9,877 bases of DNA, taken from JAXGPP01 sp964436865. GTDB lineage: Bacteria > Planctomycetota > Planctomycetia > Pirellulales > Thermoguttaceae. The position numbers and the translations under genes are program-made. Positions 1 through 6,122 of the stretch are shown here, one piece after another (position 1 is the stretch's first letter; every line of letters starts with the position of its first letter). The stretch lies in NCBI GenBank assembly GCA_964436865.1, contig CAYTFK010000271.1:1-9877 (forward strand), in the 5' to 3' direction. The notes under the pieces are model-generated. The model ran no database searches. It saw nothing but the letters and a program-made list of their open reading frames with translations, and had not been told where the DNA came from.

Positions 1-402
1 GCCGAACACCTCGAACATGCCTTCAGCGATGACCTGATTGACCGCGTTGACGCCTATCTGGGGTATCCGGATTTTGATCCGCATGGCGACCCGATCCCGC
101 GTGCCGATGGTTCGCTGGAGCCGCTTGCGGCGGAGCCCCTCTTGTCGTGCCCGGTCGGGCAGCAGTTTCGAGTTGCACGGGTTGTAGACCAGTCGCCCGG
201 TTTTCTCCGCACGCTCGACGAATGGGGCTTGAGACTGGGGACTTCCGGCGAAGTCGTGGGTCACCGCAGCGAGCAAGACGAAATCATTGTCTGTTTTCAA
301 GGAAGACAGCTCACGCTTGGCAGGCAGGCGGCCGAAAACCTGCTGGTGGTGGCGTCGGCCGACTCCCAGGTGCCGAGCGGCCAGCCGGTGCTGGTCGAGT
401 AA
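1..402 (+). CDS. DtxR/MntR-family metal-dependent transcriptional repressor, C-terminal part (5' truncated by window edge)
   Basis: The first 133 codons of the window are open in one frame and end in TAA at 400-402; the start lies outside. The visible part begins at residues AEHLEH, which matches the metal-binding end of the DtxR dimerisation domain. A hinge follows (DPHGDPIP, about residues 26-33) and then a C-terminal FeoA/SH3-like domain, about residues 45-125. Family members bind Mn2+ or Fe2+ and then repress metal uptake genes through an N-terminal winged helix, which is missing here. In the family alignment the first Glu of EHLEH falls where DtxR has Cys102 and MntR has Glu99, while the last Glu-His matches DtxR E105/H106. 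This favours a manganese-sensing type, as inference. A TTG at 142 lies in frame but inside the hinge-to-SH3 region, so it is not a real start. Family assignment is firm; metal specificity is not. Confidence 0.85.
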   Translation, partial: AEHLEHAFSDDLIDRVDAYLGYPDFDPHGDPIPRADGSLEPLAAEPLLSCPVGQQFRVARVVDQSPGFLRTLDEWGLRLGTSGEVVGHRSEQDEIIVCFQGRQLTLGRQAAENLLVVASADSQVPSGQPVLVE

Positions 403-412
403 CCGCGACATC

Positions 413-434
413 GAGGGGCGGCCGGCTCCCCTTT
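413..434 (+). terminator. Weak intrinsic terminator candidate after the DtxR-family gene
   Basis: Eleven bases after the repressor stop codon, AGGGG (414-418) can pair with CCCCT (428-432) around a 9-base loop, with an extra G-T pair at 413/433. Only TTT follows (432-434), so the U-tract is short. The same T residues form part of the predicted -35 box of the next transcription unit. Confidence 0.35.
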
Positions 435-461
435 GACGAGCCCCGCGGTAATTCGTACAAC
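433..461 (+). promoter_or_regulatory. Sigma-70-type promoter for the SRP RNA
   Basis: TTGACG (433-438, five of six to TTGACA) is separated by exactly 17 bases from TACAAC (456-461, four of six to TATAAT). Transcription would begin near 468, about 15 bases before the closing helix of the SRP RNA, leaving a short leader to be trimmed. Position and spacing are good; the -10 box is imperfect. Whether this promoter also drives dnaX cannot be told from sequence. Confidence 0.5.
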
Positions 462-482
462 TGATGCGGTTCGGCCTGATGT

Positions 483-596
483 CCGGCCTCCGATGAGAGG
501 CCCCCGCAATGGGGAGCTGCGAACCTGGTCAGGGGCGAAAGCCAGCAGCCATAAGTAGTCATCCTCATGTGTGGTGGGCCTCTCATCGGGGGCCGG
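483..596 (+). ncRNA. ffs: Signal recognition particle RNA, small bacterial (4.5S-like) type
   Basis: This RNA binds Ffh and FtsY to deliver nascent membrane and secreted proteins to the translocon. The diagnostic apical domain is present: CTGGTCAGG (525-533), a GGC/GCC stem closed by a GAAA tetraloop (537-540), then AGCAGCC (544-550), which form the symmetric Ffh-binding loop (CAGG opposite AGCAG). The ends close in a 21-base-pair helix, 483-503 with 576-596, broken by nothing and containing one G-U pair (489/590). Between them, 509-515 pairs with 562-568. The folded length is about 114 bases, the size of E. coli 4.5S RNA, with no Alu domain. It lies just upstream of dnaX, as scr does in Bacillus subtilis. 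Exact mature ends are inferred from the helix; transcription probably starts near 468. An open reading frame in the dnaX frame crosses the RNA but is not translated in my reading. Confidence 0.93.
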
Positions 597-599
597 CGA

Positions 600-620
600 C
601 TTCGGCCCGGGTGGCCGAGG
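600..620 (+). other. Hairpin between SRP RNA and dnaX (possible processing or attenuation element)
   Basis: Positions 600-607 can pair with 613-620 over eight base pairs around a CGGGT loop, starting four bases after the SRP RNA closing helix. No T-run follows, so it does not look like a standard intrinsic terminator. It could mark 3' processing of the SRP RNA, or partly separate its transcription from that of dnaX. Confidence 0.35.
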
Positions 621-658
621 AATACCCGTCCGCCGCCAGCGCCGGAGAGCCGAAACGC

Positions 659-2395
659 ATGTCCGACGATTCCGGTCTTTCCAACAGCTCGTCTTCATCC
701 GCGAAAGCCGGCTCCTACGTAGTCGTCGCCCGTCGCTATCGGCCGCAGGGCTTCGAAGAGCTGGTGGGGCAGCAGCACGTCGCCCGGGCGCTGTCGAACG
801 CGATCAGCACGGAACGGGTGGGGCACGCCTACCTGTTTACCGGGGCCCGCGGTGTCGGGAAGACGTCGACGGCGCGGATCCTGGCGAAGGCGCTCAATTG
901 CGTCGAAGGTCCGACTGCCTCGCCCTGCAACCGCTGCGACATCTGCCAGAGCATCAGTTCGGGCGAAGACGTCGATGTGCTCGAGATCGACGGCGCCAGC
1001 AACCGGGGCATCGACGAGATCCGCCAGCTTCGGCAGAACGTGAACGTTCGCCCGAGCCGCGCGCGGCACAAGATCTACATCATCGACGAAGTTCACATGC
1101 TGACGCGCGAGGCCTTCAACGCCTTGCTCAAGACGCTGGAAGAGCCGCCCGAGCACGTGAAGTTCATCTTCTGCACGACGGAACCAACGAAGATCCCGAT
1201 CACGATCCTGTCGCGATGCCAGCGGTTTGATTTCGCGGGGATCCTGCCCACCTCGATCGCCGAACGCCTGCAACAGATCGTCGCTGCGGAAGGGGTGAAG
1301 GCCGACACCGAAGCGCTGGAACTGTTGGCGCGGCGCGCCAATGGATCGATGCGCGACAGCCAGTCGCTGCTGGAACAGTTGCTGGCGTTCGCTCCCGAGC
1401 GGATCACTGCGGCCGACGTCCACGCCATGCTTGGCTCGGCAGGGGAAGAGCGACTGACTGCCCTGGTCGGGCACCTCGTGGAGCGGAATCCGGGCGGAGC
1501 GCTCGGCGAAGTGGATCGTGCCGTCCAGGAAGGGGTGGACCTGGGGCAGTTGCTGGAGCAACTCCTGGGCTATCTCCGCGACGCCATGGCGGCCGCCGTA
1601 GGCTGCGGCACGGAGACAATGCTCTACGTCAGCCCGGGCAATTTTCCCCAGGTTCGCCAGAGCGGCCAGCGGCTGGGGCTGAGCGCGATCCTGGCGGCGA
1701 TGCAGATTCTCGATCAGACACTCTCCCGGCTTCGCTACAGCACGCAAGGCCGTATCTTGACGGAACTGGCCCTGGTGCGCATCTGCCAGCTCGAAGAACT
1801 CGAGGAGTTGCCGGCACTCATCGCCGAGCTTCAGACGGGCATCGCGGCGGCGCCGCGTGTCGCCGCACCAGTCCGCCCGGCCTCCGCGGTGTCCGCGCCG
1901 GGCCCGCGGCCAGACAGTAAAAAAAAAGTTGAATCCGTAGACGAGGCCACTGACCCGCCTGCGGCGGCAGCGCCCGGTCCGCAGTTGGCGTTGACCGCGG
2001 AAAACGCGGCGCAAGTGTGGCTCGAAGCGCTGGGACGACTGTCCGGCCTGGCGATCGAGCAGGCCAAGCAATTCCAGCGTGTAGCAATTTCTGCGCCAAA
2101 CAGACTAGAAATTCATCTCAGGCCCGCGTATACTTTGGCGAAGACCTTGTGCGAGCGGCCAGATCAGCTCGGGAAGATCGAGCAGGCGCTGGCCGATGTG
2201 ACGGGATCGCCGATCCGGGTAGCGTTCGTCGTGAGTGACGATCAGCCGGCGGCCGCCCCACCGGCACCCGTGCGGACCGTTTCGCCGCACCAGCGGCTGC
2301 TGGAGGCCTCGCAGCATCCGCTCATTCAACGGGCAGGAGAGCTTTTCGGGGCCCGGCCGGTCCGCGTCGACGAACCGGCCGGCGAGAACCCGTAG
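659..2395 (+). CDS. dnaX: DNA polymerase III subunits tau and gamma (clamp loader ATPase)
   Basis: DnaX is the ATPase core of the clamp loader that places the sliding clamp on DNA; tau also bridges polymerase and helicase. The 578-residue product shows Walker A GARGVGKTS (62-70), a four-cysteine zinc site (C81, C90, C93, C96), Walker B IIDEVH (141-146), the TTEP sensor-1 segment (173-176), SRC with the arginine finger (185-187) and the sensor-2 segment GSMRDS (229-234). A Pro/Ala-rich linker surrounds residues 400-445. The tau-specific domain follows, ending with HPLIQRAGELFG. I chose ATG 659 because GGAGAG (644-649) precedes it at good spacing; the in-frame ATG at 509 lies inside the SRP RNA. 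Nine consecutive A at 1919-1927 probably let a shorter gamma of about 424-426 residues be made. ybaB and recR follow on the same strand, a conserved order. Identification is certain; the start is well supported. Confidence 0.97.
   Translation: MSDDSGLSNSSSSSAKAGSYVVVARRYRPQGFEELVGQQHVARALSNAISTERVGHAYLFTGARGVGKTSTARILAKALNCVEGPTASPCNRCDICQSISSGEDVDVLEIDGASNRGIDEIRQLRQNVNVRPSRARHKIYIIDEVHMLTREAFNALLKTLEEPPEHVKFIFCTTEPTKIPITILSRCQRFDFAGILPTSIAERLQQIVAAEGVKADTEALELLARRANGSMRDSQSLLEQLLAFAPERITAADVHAMLGSAGEERLTALVGHLVERNPGGALGEVDRAVQEGVDLGQLLEQLLGYLRDAMAAAVGCGTETMLYVSPGNFPQVRQSGQRLGLSAILAAMQILDQTLSRLRYSTQGRILTELALVRICQLEELEELPALIAELQTGIAAAPRVAAPVRPASAVSAPGPRPDSKKKVESVDEATDPPAAAAPGPQLALTAENAAQVWLEALGRLSGLAIEQAKQFQRVAISAPNRLEIHLRPAYTLAKTLCERPDQLGKIEQALADVTGSPIRVAFVVSDDQPAAAPPAPVRTVSPHQRLLEASQHPLIQRAGELFGARPVRVDEPAGENP
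1919..1940 (+). other. Programmed slippage site (A9) in dnaX producing gamma
   Basis: Codons 421-423 are AAA AAA AAA, giving nine A followed by GTT. Gain of one A, or a -1 ribosomal shift, leads to AGT and then TGA at 1930-1932, making a product of about 424 residues. Loss of one A, or a +1 shift, leads to TAG at 1938-1940, about 426 residues. Both agree with E. coli gamma (431 residues). Thermus thermophilus dnaX uses a similar A9 run by transcriptional slippage. The nearest simple downstream hairpin (1955-1967) starts 27 bases after the run, far for a ribosomal stimulator, and no Shine-Dalgarno-like stimulator was seen upstream. Transcriptional slippage is therefore the favoured mechanism, as inference. 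Confidence 0.8.
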
Positions 2396-2501
2396 GCCGG
2401 CGCGCGTCCGGCCCGAGATGATACAGAGACGGCGGGGTTGGCCGCGCCGGTGGCGATCCGGCAAATCTCGTAGGGCAATGCGCCTCACACGGAGGATGGG
2501 A

Positions 2502-2891
2502 ATGTTCAAGGGAATTACGGGATTGGGTTCGATGCTGAAGACGGCCCAGGAAATCAGCACTCGAATGAAGGGACTGGATGGCGAGTTGCGGTCACGCCGA
2601 ATCACTGGCTCGGCGGGGGGCGGCATGGTCGAATTGGAGGTCAATGGCTTGATGGAGGTCCTCGCCTGCCGAATCGATCCGGCGATGGTCGGCCCGAACG
2701 GCGATCGCGAACTGCTGGAGGACCTGGTAAAAAGCGCCGTCAACGAGGCGGTCCGCAAGGCCAAGGAGGTCCACGCCGAGACGATCCGAGAGATGACCGG
2801 CGGGCTGGCGGTGCCCGGTCTGGAAGAGACGCTCGGCAAGTTCCTTAACCCCAGCGAAGGCGGATCGGGCGGCGTGCCGCCGCAAGGGTAA
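2502..2891 (+). CDS. ybaB: YbaB/EbfC family nucleoid-associated protein
   Basis: This 129-residue product matches the YbaB/EbfC family, small dimeric DNA-binding proteins encoded between dnaX and recR in many bacteria. An N-terminal amphipathic helix (about 5-30) is followed by the glycine-rich turn GSAGGGMVELEVNG (36-49), which forms the beta core. A long C-terminal helix follows (about 67-100, with DLVKSAVNEAVRKAKE). A disordered Gly/Pro tail ends the protein, making it some 20 residues longer than E. coli YbaB (109). The start at 2502 is chosen because GGAGG (2491-2495) lies six bases upstream; in-frame ATGs at 2478 and 2496 are respectively upstream of, or too close to, that site. dnaX ends 106 bases upstream. 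The TAA stop adjoins the recR ribosome binding site, suggesting coupled translation. Its precise cellular role is uncertain even in model species. Confidence 0.93.
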   Translation: MFKGITGLGSMLKTAQEISTRMKGLDGELRSRRITGSAGGGMVELEVNGLMEVLACRIDPAMVGPNGDRELLEDLVKSAVNEAVRKAKEVHAETIREMTGGLAVPGLEETLGKFLNPSEGGSGGVPPQG

Positions 2892-2904
2892 AAGGAGGAC
2901 GGGT

Positions 2905-3504
2905 GTGCCCGAGCTCACCGAGTCGATCAGCAAGTTGATCAACGAGTTGGCCAAACTGCCCGGCGTGGGCAAGAAGTCGGCCGAGCGGATGGCGTATTAT
3001 CTGTTGCGGGTTTCCCGCACCGAGGCCGAGTCCTTGGCCGAGGCGATCCGCGCGGTGAAGGAGAACGTCCGTTATTGTCGAACCTGCTATAATTTGGCAG
3101 AGACCGAGGAGTGCAGCATCTGCCGCGATCCACGGCGGGATCGGCAAGTGCTGTGCGTCGTCGAGCAACCCCGAGACCTGATCGCACTTGAGCAGACCGG
3201 CGCGTACCGGGGGCTGTACCATGTGCTGCTGGGGCGCATCGCGCCGCTGGATGGGATTGGCCCGGACCAACTGACGATCGACGCCCTTGTTCGCCGCGTG
3301 CGCGAAGGGCAGTTCCGGGAGCTGATCATGGCCACCAATCCTACCGTGGAGGGCGACGGAACCGCCCTGCACATCTCGAACCTTCTGTCCGAGGTGCCCA
3401 TTCAGGTGACGCGACTGGCGCGCGGGATCACTTCCGGCAGCGTGCTAGAATTTGCTAATAAGGAGATACTGAGCGACGCGCTCAGCGGGCGGCAGAAGTT
3501 TTGA
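2905..3504 (+). CDS. recR: Recombination protein RecR
   Basis: RecR acts with RecO (and RecF) to load RecA on single-stranded gaps during recombinational repair. The 199 residues have normal length and order. The N-terminal helix-hairpin-helix is around LPGVGKKSAERMAYYLL (18-34). The zinc motif uses C58, C61, C70 and C73. The Toprim domain follows from about residue 80 with E87 in VVEQPRD and the acidic ATNPTVEGD segment (143-151). The C-terminal Walker-B-like segment LARGITSGS (171-179) leads into LEFANKEILSDALSGR. The start codon is GTG, supported by a strong AAAGGAGG (2891-2898) six bases upstream that overlaps the ybaB stop. Only 13 bases separate the genes, so co-transcription with ybaB is very likely. 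No anomaly was seen. Confidence 0.98.
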   Translation: MPELTESISKLINELAKLPGVGKKSAERMAYYLLRVSRTEAESLAEAIRAVKENVRYCRTCYNLAETEECSICRDPRRDRQVLCVVEQPRDLIALEQTGAYRGLYHVLLGRIAPLDGIGPDQLTIDALVRRVREGQFRELIMATNPTVEGDGTALHISNLLSEVPIQVTRLARGITSGSVLEFANKEILSDALSGRQKF

Positions 3505-3509
3505 AGACC

Positions 3510-3568
3510 GTTTCAGAACCGGGCAAGGTGCCTGGTCGGGTCAGCGGCCCGTTCTGAAACCGCGTTTT
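3510..3568 (+). terminator. Complex inverted-repeat terminator (three-way-junction fold) after recR
   Basis: GTTTCAGAAC (3510-3519) is exactly complementary to GTTCTGAAAC (3551-3560), five bases after the recR stop, and TTTT follows at 3565-3568. The 31-base interior can itself fold: 3519-3525 pairs with 3529-3535 (7 bp, triloop AGG) and 3537-3542 with 3546-3551 (6 bp, triloop AGC). Together with the outer helix 3510-3518/3552-3560 this gives a compact three-way junction with one unpaired junction base (3536). The T-run is short and separated by CGCG, so termination is likely but not certain; it could also be a leader element of rpoN. Confidence 0.55.
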
Positions 3569-3611
3569 GGCGATGGACCAACTGAGACACTCATAAATCG
3601 GGATCGGCCCC

Positions 3612-5153
3612 ATGCGACTTTCGCTTGGACAAGAACTCCGCATGGTGCAGAAGCAGGTGCTTGCACCACGGATGATCCAGTCGATGGAGATCCTGCAATT
3701 GCCGATCATGGCGCTGCAGGAACGCATCGAACAGGAGATGCAGGAAAACCCGATCCTCGAACTGCGCGAGGACGATCCCGATCTGCCGGCGGAGCCGAGC
3801 GAGCAGGAGCCGCCCGACGCGCCGACCGAGGATGAGCGGGAACTGGTCATCGACAACAACGACCAGGAGCAGGATTTCGAGCGGCTGTTGAAGATGGACG
3901 AGGAGTGGCCCGACCACTTCGAGGAGCACACGCGGCCGTCGCGGAACCGCATCGAGGAAGAGGGCGAAAGGCGGCACGACGCGATGGCCAACATGACTGC
4001 CCGCCCGCAGTCGCTGCAGGATTACCTGCACGACCAGTTGGGCTGGTTCGATCTCGACGCCGCCCTGCGCGCCACGTGCGACCGGATCATCTACAATCTC
4101 GACGCCAACGGCTACCTGCAGACGAGCGTCGAAGACCTGCTCGGCCCCGAGGCCACGCCGCAGGACCTGGAGCTTGCGCGGCAGGCGCTGGCCGTGGTGC
4201 AAAAGCTCGATCCGCCGGGCGTGGCGGCGCGCGACCTGCGCGAGTGCCTGTTGTTGCAGCTCACGCCCGGCATGCCGTACTACGAGCAGCTCCAGACGCT
4301 GATCTCCAGCCACCTGGAAGACCTCGAGCACAACCGGCTGCCGGTCATCGCCCGCAAGACCGGCTACTCGATCGAGCTGATCCAGGAGACGCTCAAGGAG
4401 CTGCGCAAGCTTAACCCCAAGCCCGGCGCGATGTTCACCGACGCCCTGGTGCCGCCGGTGACGCCCGACGTCTACGTCGAACCGGCCGATGCCGGCGGCT
4501 ACAGCGTGCGGCTGGAGGATGGGCGGACGCCGAGCCTGTTCATCAGCCCCTATTACCGCAAGTTGCTCGCCAGCGGGGAAGCGAACAACGAGACGCGCGA
4601 ATACATCAAGCGGAAGCTGAGTTCCGCGCAATGGCTCATCGACTCGATCGAGCAGCGCCGCAACACGCTCACCAGGGTCGCCCAGGCCATCGTCGACCAC
4701 CAGAAGGAATTCCTCAACAAGGGGCCGGAGTCGATCGAGCCGTTGAAGATGCAGCAGATTGCCGACAAGGTCGGCGTGCACGTGACCACGGTGAGCCGCG
4801 CCGTCGACGACAAGTGGATCCAGACGCCGCGCGGAATCTTCCCCCTCAAGCGGTTCTTCTGCGGCGGCACCGTCAGCGCCGCCGGCGAGGAAGTCGCCTG
4901 GGACACCGTGCGGCTGAAGCTCCAGGAGATCATCGACAAGGAAGACAAGCAGAACCCCCTCAGCGACGAGGATCTCGTCAAGGAGCTGGGCAAGCACGGG
5001 ATCACGGTCGCGCGCCGCACGGTGACCAAGTACCGCAAGGCGATGAACATCCCCAGCTCGCGCCAGCGGCGCGACTGGAGCCTGGCCGGCGACGGCAAGC
5101 GGCCGGAGAACACGGAAGACGACGAATCGGCCGAGGCGGAAGCCGACGAGTGA
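3612..5153 (+). CDS. rpoN: RNA polymerase sigma-54 factor
   Basis: Sigma-54 directs RNA polymerase to -24/-12 promoters that open only with an AAA+ enhancer-binding activator. The 513-residue protein has all parts. Region I, rich in Gln and Leu, is at 1-50 (LGQELR, QVLAPRMIQSMEILQLP). An acidic region II covers about 51-125. The core-binding domain is around 130-330. A helix-turn-helix lies at about 380-416 (MQQIADKVGVHVTTVSRAV). The signature RpoN box is ARRTVTKYR (467-475), with Thr where Ala is usual. About 38 residues follow the box, ending in a strongly acidic tail; in E. coli the box is nearly terminal. The start at 3612 gives a complete region I, although the upstream Shine-Dalgarno sequence is weak (GGGATCGG). 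It stands 107 bases after recR, behind a probable terminator, so it may have its own promoter. Identification is certain. Confidence 0.98.
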   Translation: MRLSLGQELRMVQKQVLAPRMIQSMEILQLPIMALQERIEQEMQENPILELREDDPDLPAEPSEQEPPDAPTEDERELVIDNNDQEQDFERLLKMDEEWPDHFEEHTRPSRNRIEEEGERRHDAMANMTARPQSLQDYLHDQLGWFDLDAALRATCDRIIYNLDANGYLQTSVEDLLGPEATPQDLELARQALAVVQKLDPPGVAARDLRECLLLQLTPGMPYYEQLQTLISSHLEDLEHNRLPVIARKTGYSIELIQETLKELRKLNPKPGAMFTDALVPPVTPDVYVEPADAGGYSVRLEDGRTPSLFISPYYRKLLASGEANNETREYIKRKLSSAQWLIDSIEQRRNTLTRVAQAIVDHQKEFLNKGPESIEPLKMQQIADKVGVHVTTVSRAVDDKWIQTPRGIFPLKRFFCGGTVSAAGEEVAWDTVRLKLQEIIDKEDKQNPLSDEDLVKELGKHGITVARRTVTKYRKAMNIPSSRQRRDWSLAGDGKRPENTEDDESAEAEADE

Positions 5154-5170
5154 CCTGCCGCCCGGCGCGG

Positions 5171-5197
5171 ACGAGGGCTTTCAGGCGGCCTCGTTTA
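5171..5197. terminator. Weak bidirectional terminator candidate between rpoN and the PH-domain gene
   Basis: The two genes converge with only 41 bases between their stops. ACGAGG (5171-5176) pairs with CCTCGT (5189-5194) around a 12-base loop, and TTTA follows on the plus strand, overlapping the minus-strand stop codon. The six-pair stem and short T-run make this a modest candidate. Confidence 0.3.
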
Positions 5198-5866
5198 CAC
5201 GGCCTCGATATGCAGCCCCCGGCGCATCCGTTCCGTTCGCCGCGCGTCGTCCATCAGCGAGGCCACCTTCCCCACGTCCTCGATGCCGTGCAGCGTCAAT
5301 TCGGGATGCGTCCGGTCGCTCGACTGGATATGGAGCGTGCCGACATTGAACATCCGCTGCACGATGGTCTGCTCGTAGGTGACATCGTCCATGTCGATCA
5401 CCTCGATCCGGTCGGTCACGTGGCGGAGGATGCCGCGCTCGTGGAAGAAACGCTGCGTGGTGAGCCGATAGCGGAAACTGATCCGCCGATAGGCGTACAG
5501 CGAGAGCGGATAGCCCCACATCACCAGCAGCACGACGAGCAGCCCGCCCCAGATGACCGCAGGGGCCCAGTCCATGGTCGCGGCGGCCCAGCCCGCCAGG
5601 CCGAGCAGGACCAGGGTGGCGATGCCACAGATGATCCAGACCCCCATCATGTCGCGCGAAGAGTACCGGCCCGACCACAGATCGGCTTCGACGTCGTCGG
5701 CCCCCAAGCGGCGCCCGGGAACCGCCTGGCGAAAGGCCGCGGCGGCGGTGGCGGGCTGCTCGCCTGCCAGCGGCTGCTGGGCGACCGCCGCGTCGAGCCG
5801 CTGGCCGCACTTGGGACAATACACGGACTGGGCATCGACTTCATTTCCACACGCGGGACAGTTCAT
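5195..5866 (-). CDS. Zinc-ribbon, two-TM, bacterial PH-domain (DUF304/YdbS-like) membrane protein
   Basis: The 223-residue product begins with a zinc ribbon, CPAC (3-6) and CPKC (17-20). An Ala/Gln-rich linker (25-60) follows. Two hydrophobic segments suitable as membrane helices come next (about 75-98 and 102-125). A C-terminal bacterial PH-like domain starts near residue 127 with the typical YRLTTQRFFHERGIL segment (133-147) and runs through VGTLHI (175-180) to VASLMDDAR (201-209). Proteins of this kind are common, poorly characterised membrane proteins; no biochemical role can be stated. Both the ribbon and the PH domain would face the cytoplasm if the two helices form a hairpin. AAGGA lies nine bases before the ATG. 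The gene is convergent with rpoN and divergent from nrdR, and appears monocistronic. No recognised gene name applies. Confidence 0.85.
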   Translation of the reverse strand: MNCPACGNEVDAQSVYCPKCGQRLDAAVAQQPLAGEQPATAAAAFRQAVPGRRLGADDVEADLWSGRYSSRDMMGVWIICGIATLVLLGLAGWAAATMDWAPAVIWGGLLVVLLVMWGYPLSLYAYRRISFRYRLTTQRFFHERGILRHVTDRIEVIDMDDVTYEQTIVQRMFNVGTLHIQSSDRTHPELTLHGIEDVGKVASLMDDARRTERMRRGLHIEAV

Positions 5867-5920
5867 CGCTGATGGTCCTTGTCTTGCTACCCGTATTGGC
5901 CGATCGCAACCGCGCCTCGC

Positions 5921-5926
5921 ATTATA
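5921..5926 (-). promoter_or_regulatory. -10 box for the PH-domain gene
   Basis: On the minus strand a perfect TATAAT lies 54 bases before the start codon, giving a leader of about 48 bases. No convincing -35 hexamer is visible at 16-18 bases, so the promoter may need an activator or be weak. The rest of the 256-base divergent region contains several GC-rich palindromes but no gene I can support. Confidence 0.4.
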
Positions 5927-6065
5927 TGTCGCTGCCCGGGTTGAGTCCTAGCCGGGGCTCGCGAGGCCAGAAACCTCCCGGGCCGAAAGGCGGAACGCGT
6001 TGCGCCGTCAGCCGCGGGACCAATACTACTTCGCCACCGCGCCGCCGGTATTTTGCCCAAACCCC

Positions 6066-6093
6066 TTCGCAAGCCGCCGGTGGGCGGTATAGT
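6066..6093 (+). promoter_or_regulatory. Sigma-70-type promoter for nrdR
   Basis: TTCGCA (6066-6071, four of six) is 16 bases from TATAGT (6088-6093, five of six). Transcription would begin near 6100, leaving a leader of about 23 bases. The -10 box lies within GGTATAGTAGTACC, whose ends GGTA/TACC are complementary. Confidence 0.45.
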
Positions 6094-6122
6094 AGTACCG
6101 TGGGGAGAAATGCCGCGCCAGC

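Noticed and set aside
509..658. Use of the upstream in-frame ATG as the dnaX start
   Set aside because: It lies inside the SRP RNA, adds residues with no resemblance to DnaX, and lacks a ribosome binding site; ATG 659 has one.
695..2071. Long open frame (458 codons) antisense to dnaX
   Set aside because: A shadow of codon bias in a GC-rich gene; composition is Arg/Gln/Leu-rich with no recognisable domain, while the other strand has full DnaX motifs.
2395..2413. Hairpin GGCCGG/CCGGCC at the dnaX stop codon as an intrinsic terminator
   Set aside because: No T-run follows, and the dnaX-ybaB-recR cluster is expected to be co-transcribed.
3591..4997. Long open frame (468 codons) antisense to rpoN
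   Set aside because: Low-complexity Leu/Arg/Val-rich translation complementary to a certain rpoN gene; no family resemblance.
4631..5872. Plus-strand frame of 413 codons spanning the end of rpoN and the PH-domain gene
   Set aside because: It overlaps two well-supported genes in other frames and translates to Arg/Gly/Pro/His-rich sequence with no domain.
5867..6122. Small gene or structured RNA in the divergent PH-gene/nrdR region
   Set aside because: There are GC-rich palindromes and a GCC-GAAA-GGC hairpin, but no consistent overall fold or coding signal; short frames there are composition artefacts.
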